NCBI RefSeq assembly: GCF_026723865.1
Contig: NZ_CP113529.1
Span: 5,208,001-5,272,000 of the forward strand
Direction of reading: 5' to 3'
Length of the DNA: 64,000 nt
Source: Mycobacterium sp. Aquia_216
GTDB taxonomy: Bacteria; Actinomycetota; Actinomycetes; Mycobacteriales; Mycobacteriaceae
Shown here: in pieces, positions 63,208-64,000 of the stretch
How positions within the stretch are numbered: position 1 is the first letter of the stretch
Layout of the letters: each line of letters begins with the position of its first letter
Notes under the pieces: generated by a model
What the model was told of the DNA's origin: nothing
Database searches by the model: none
Seen by the model: only the letters and a program-made list of their open reading frames with translations
Translations under genes and position numbers: made by a program

Positions 63208-64000
63208 CTACTGGCCCAGATCGCGTTCCCGCTCACGGAAATACGCCTCCGACAGCTGCGTGCCCAGTGCCGTCAGCGGCATGCTCGTCATCGTCTCTCT
63301 ACTAATGCTCACCGAGTTCCACATCTCCTTGGACATCAACGGATAGATCGCATCCGAACTCGCCAGCGGGTGGTCCGAGAACATCGAATCGATCAGTCCC
63401 CAGGTTTCGGTCACCCACGACCGCCCGCTTGAGATATTCGCGGCCTGGATCAGTACCGATTCATCGAGCCCCTGACTCCGCGCGAAGCGAATTGCCTCCA
63501 GCACGATGAGGTGATTCATGTGAAGCATGACATTGTTGGCGATCTTGAGAGCCTGCCCGCTGCCGGTAAGTCCGGCTTGAATCACGTTGCCGGCGTAGGC
63601 GGCCAGCAGCGGTGCGACGGCATCGACGGTGGCCGGATCCCCGCCGACCATCACCGTCAAGGTCCCGGCATCGGCAGCGGGCCGCGACCCGCTGACCGGG
63701 GCATCGATCACGCCGACACCGACACCGGCAAGTTCGGCCTCGATCTCGCGAACGGTGGCCGGCGTGACGCTGCTATGGATTATCAGGGTGTCGCCGGGGC
63801 CCAGACCCTGGCGTGCCTCATGCACCACGGCGCGTAGCTGCTTGTCGTCGACCACGCAAATACACACGACATCGCTCGCGTCGGCCAGCCGACGAACATC
63901 GACAGCCACGAGTGCCCCTCGGTCAGCGAAGTCGCGACACGCGGTCTCTCGCTTGTCGTAAACCGTTAGGGCAAACCCGGCGTCGAGTATCCGATGAGCC
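63208..64000 (-). CDS. 3-hydroxyisobutyrate-dehydrogenase-family enzyme (second; cut by window edge)
   Basis: A second beta-hydroxyacid dehydrogenase whose N-terminus lies beyond the window; 263 residues are visible to the stop. It has VIDAPVSGSRPAADAGTLTVMVGG, catalytic Lys in GSGQALKIANNVM, and a C-terminal helical domain. The visible N-terminal part (ILDAGFALTVYDKRETA) is the second strand of the NAD fold, so only about 20-30 residues are missing. It is a paralogue of the gene downstream, separated by about 110 nt that contain an operator. Confidence 0.85.
   Translation of the reverse strand, partial: AHRILDAGFALTVYDKRETACRDFADRGALVAVDVRRLADASDVVCICVVDDKQLRAVVHEARQGLGPGDTLIIHSSVTPATVREIEAELAGVGVGVIDAPVSGSRPAADAGTLTVMVGGDPATVDAVAPLLAAYAGNVIQAGLTGSGQALKIANNVMLHMNHLIVLEAIRFARSQGLDESVLIQAANISSGRSWVTETWGLIDSMFSDHPLASSDAIYPLMSKEMWNSVSISRETMTSMPLTALGTQLSEAYFRERERDLGQ

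Noticed and set aside
36000..64000. Whether the operator could simply be an ordinary -10 promoter element.
   Set aside because: The inner TATNAT could serve as -10, but the flanking G and C and the strict dyad symmetry extend beyond it and recur only in this locus, so a protein-binding palindrome explains the pattern better.

Overview
This window is GC-rich actinobacterial DNA and almost certainly from a Mycobacterium, probably a non-tuberculous species; I cannot name it further. The evidence is a conserved block at 16.7-24.9 kb matching the M. tuberculosis Rv0998-Rv1005c neighbourhood (pabB, rsmI, pmt, arcA, an AlkB-like gene, DUF5642 lipoproteins, the cyclic-nucleotide-gated acetyltransferase), orthologues of NmtR, CtpJ, KmtR and its CDF exporter, a mycofactocin-type SDR, and several promoters whose -10 box lies 6-7 nt before the start codon (leaderless mRNAs).

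Region 1 (1-13.4 kb) is an exopolysaccharide locus. It holds a flippase end, a two-domain GT2/GT4 glycosyltransferase, a BcsB-like secreted protein, a chain-length regulator fused to a degenerate kinase domain, a Wzy/ligase-like membrane protein, a WecG/TagA-type transferase, a GT4 transferase and a DUF4832 lipoprotein. A GAF-GGDEF-EAL c-di-GMP enzyme closes the locus.

Region 2 (13.7-24.9 kb) starts with an FkbM methyltransferase and an oxidoreductase/ECF41 sigma pair, then carries the conserved core block.

Region 3 (25-34.7 kb) is a metal-homeostasis region. Four Zur-like boxes mark a two-gene permease/TIGR03943 unit, a COG0523 GTPase with an ANTAR protein, and zinc-free ribosomal protein L31. 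It continues with nmtR/ctpJ (divergent) and kmtR/CDF exporter (overlapping).

Region 4 (34.9-64 kb) is a large catabolic locus. It encodes a Rieske oxygenase with its reductase, an extradiol dioxygenase, a C-C hydrolase, two MhpD-family enzymes, an aldolase and an acylating acetaldehyde dehydrogenase: a complete meta-cleavage route. To the right lie an acyl-CoA ligase, SDR, CoA-transferase, a split B12-dependent acyl-CoA mutase, two P450s and two 3-hydroxyisobutyrate-dehydrogenase-like enzymes. The likely logic is oxygenation and ring opening of an aromatic or alicyclic compound, with a released branched acid taken to the CoA level and rearranged.

Two things stand out in Region 4. An 11-bp palindrome, GATATNATATC, sits in front of nearly every transcription unit, so the 28 kb looks like one regulon. 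The B12 mutase lacks pocket residues that I know as near-invariant across acyl-CoA mutases, and a dead MeaB chaperone gene lies nearby. I found no tRNA, rRNA, CRISPR array or intact insertion sequence, and no gene-free stretch longer than 300 bases.
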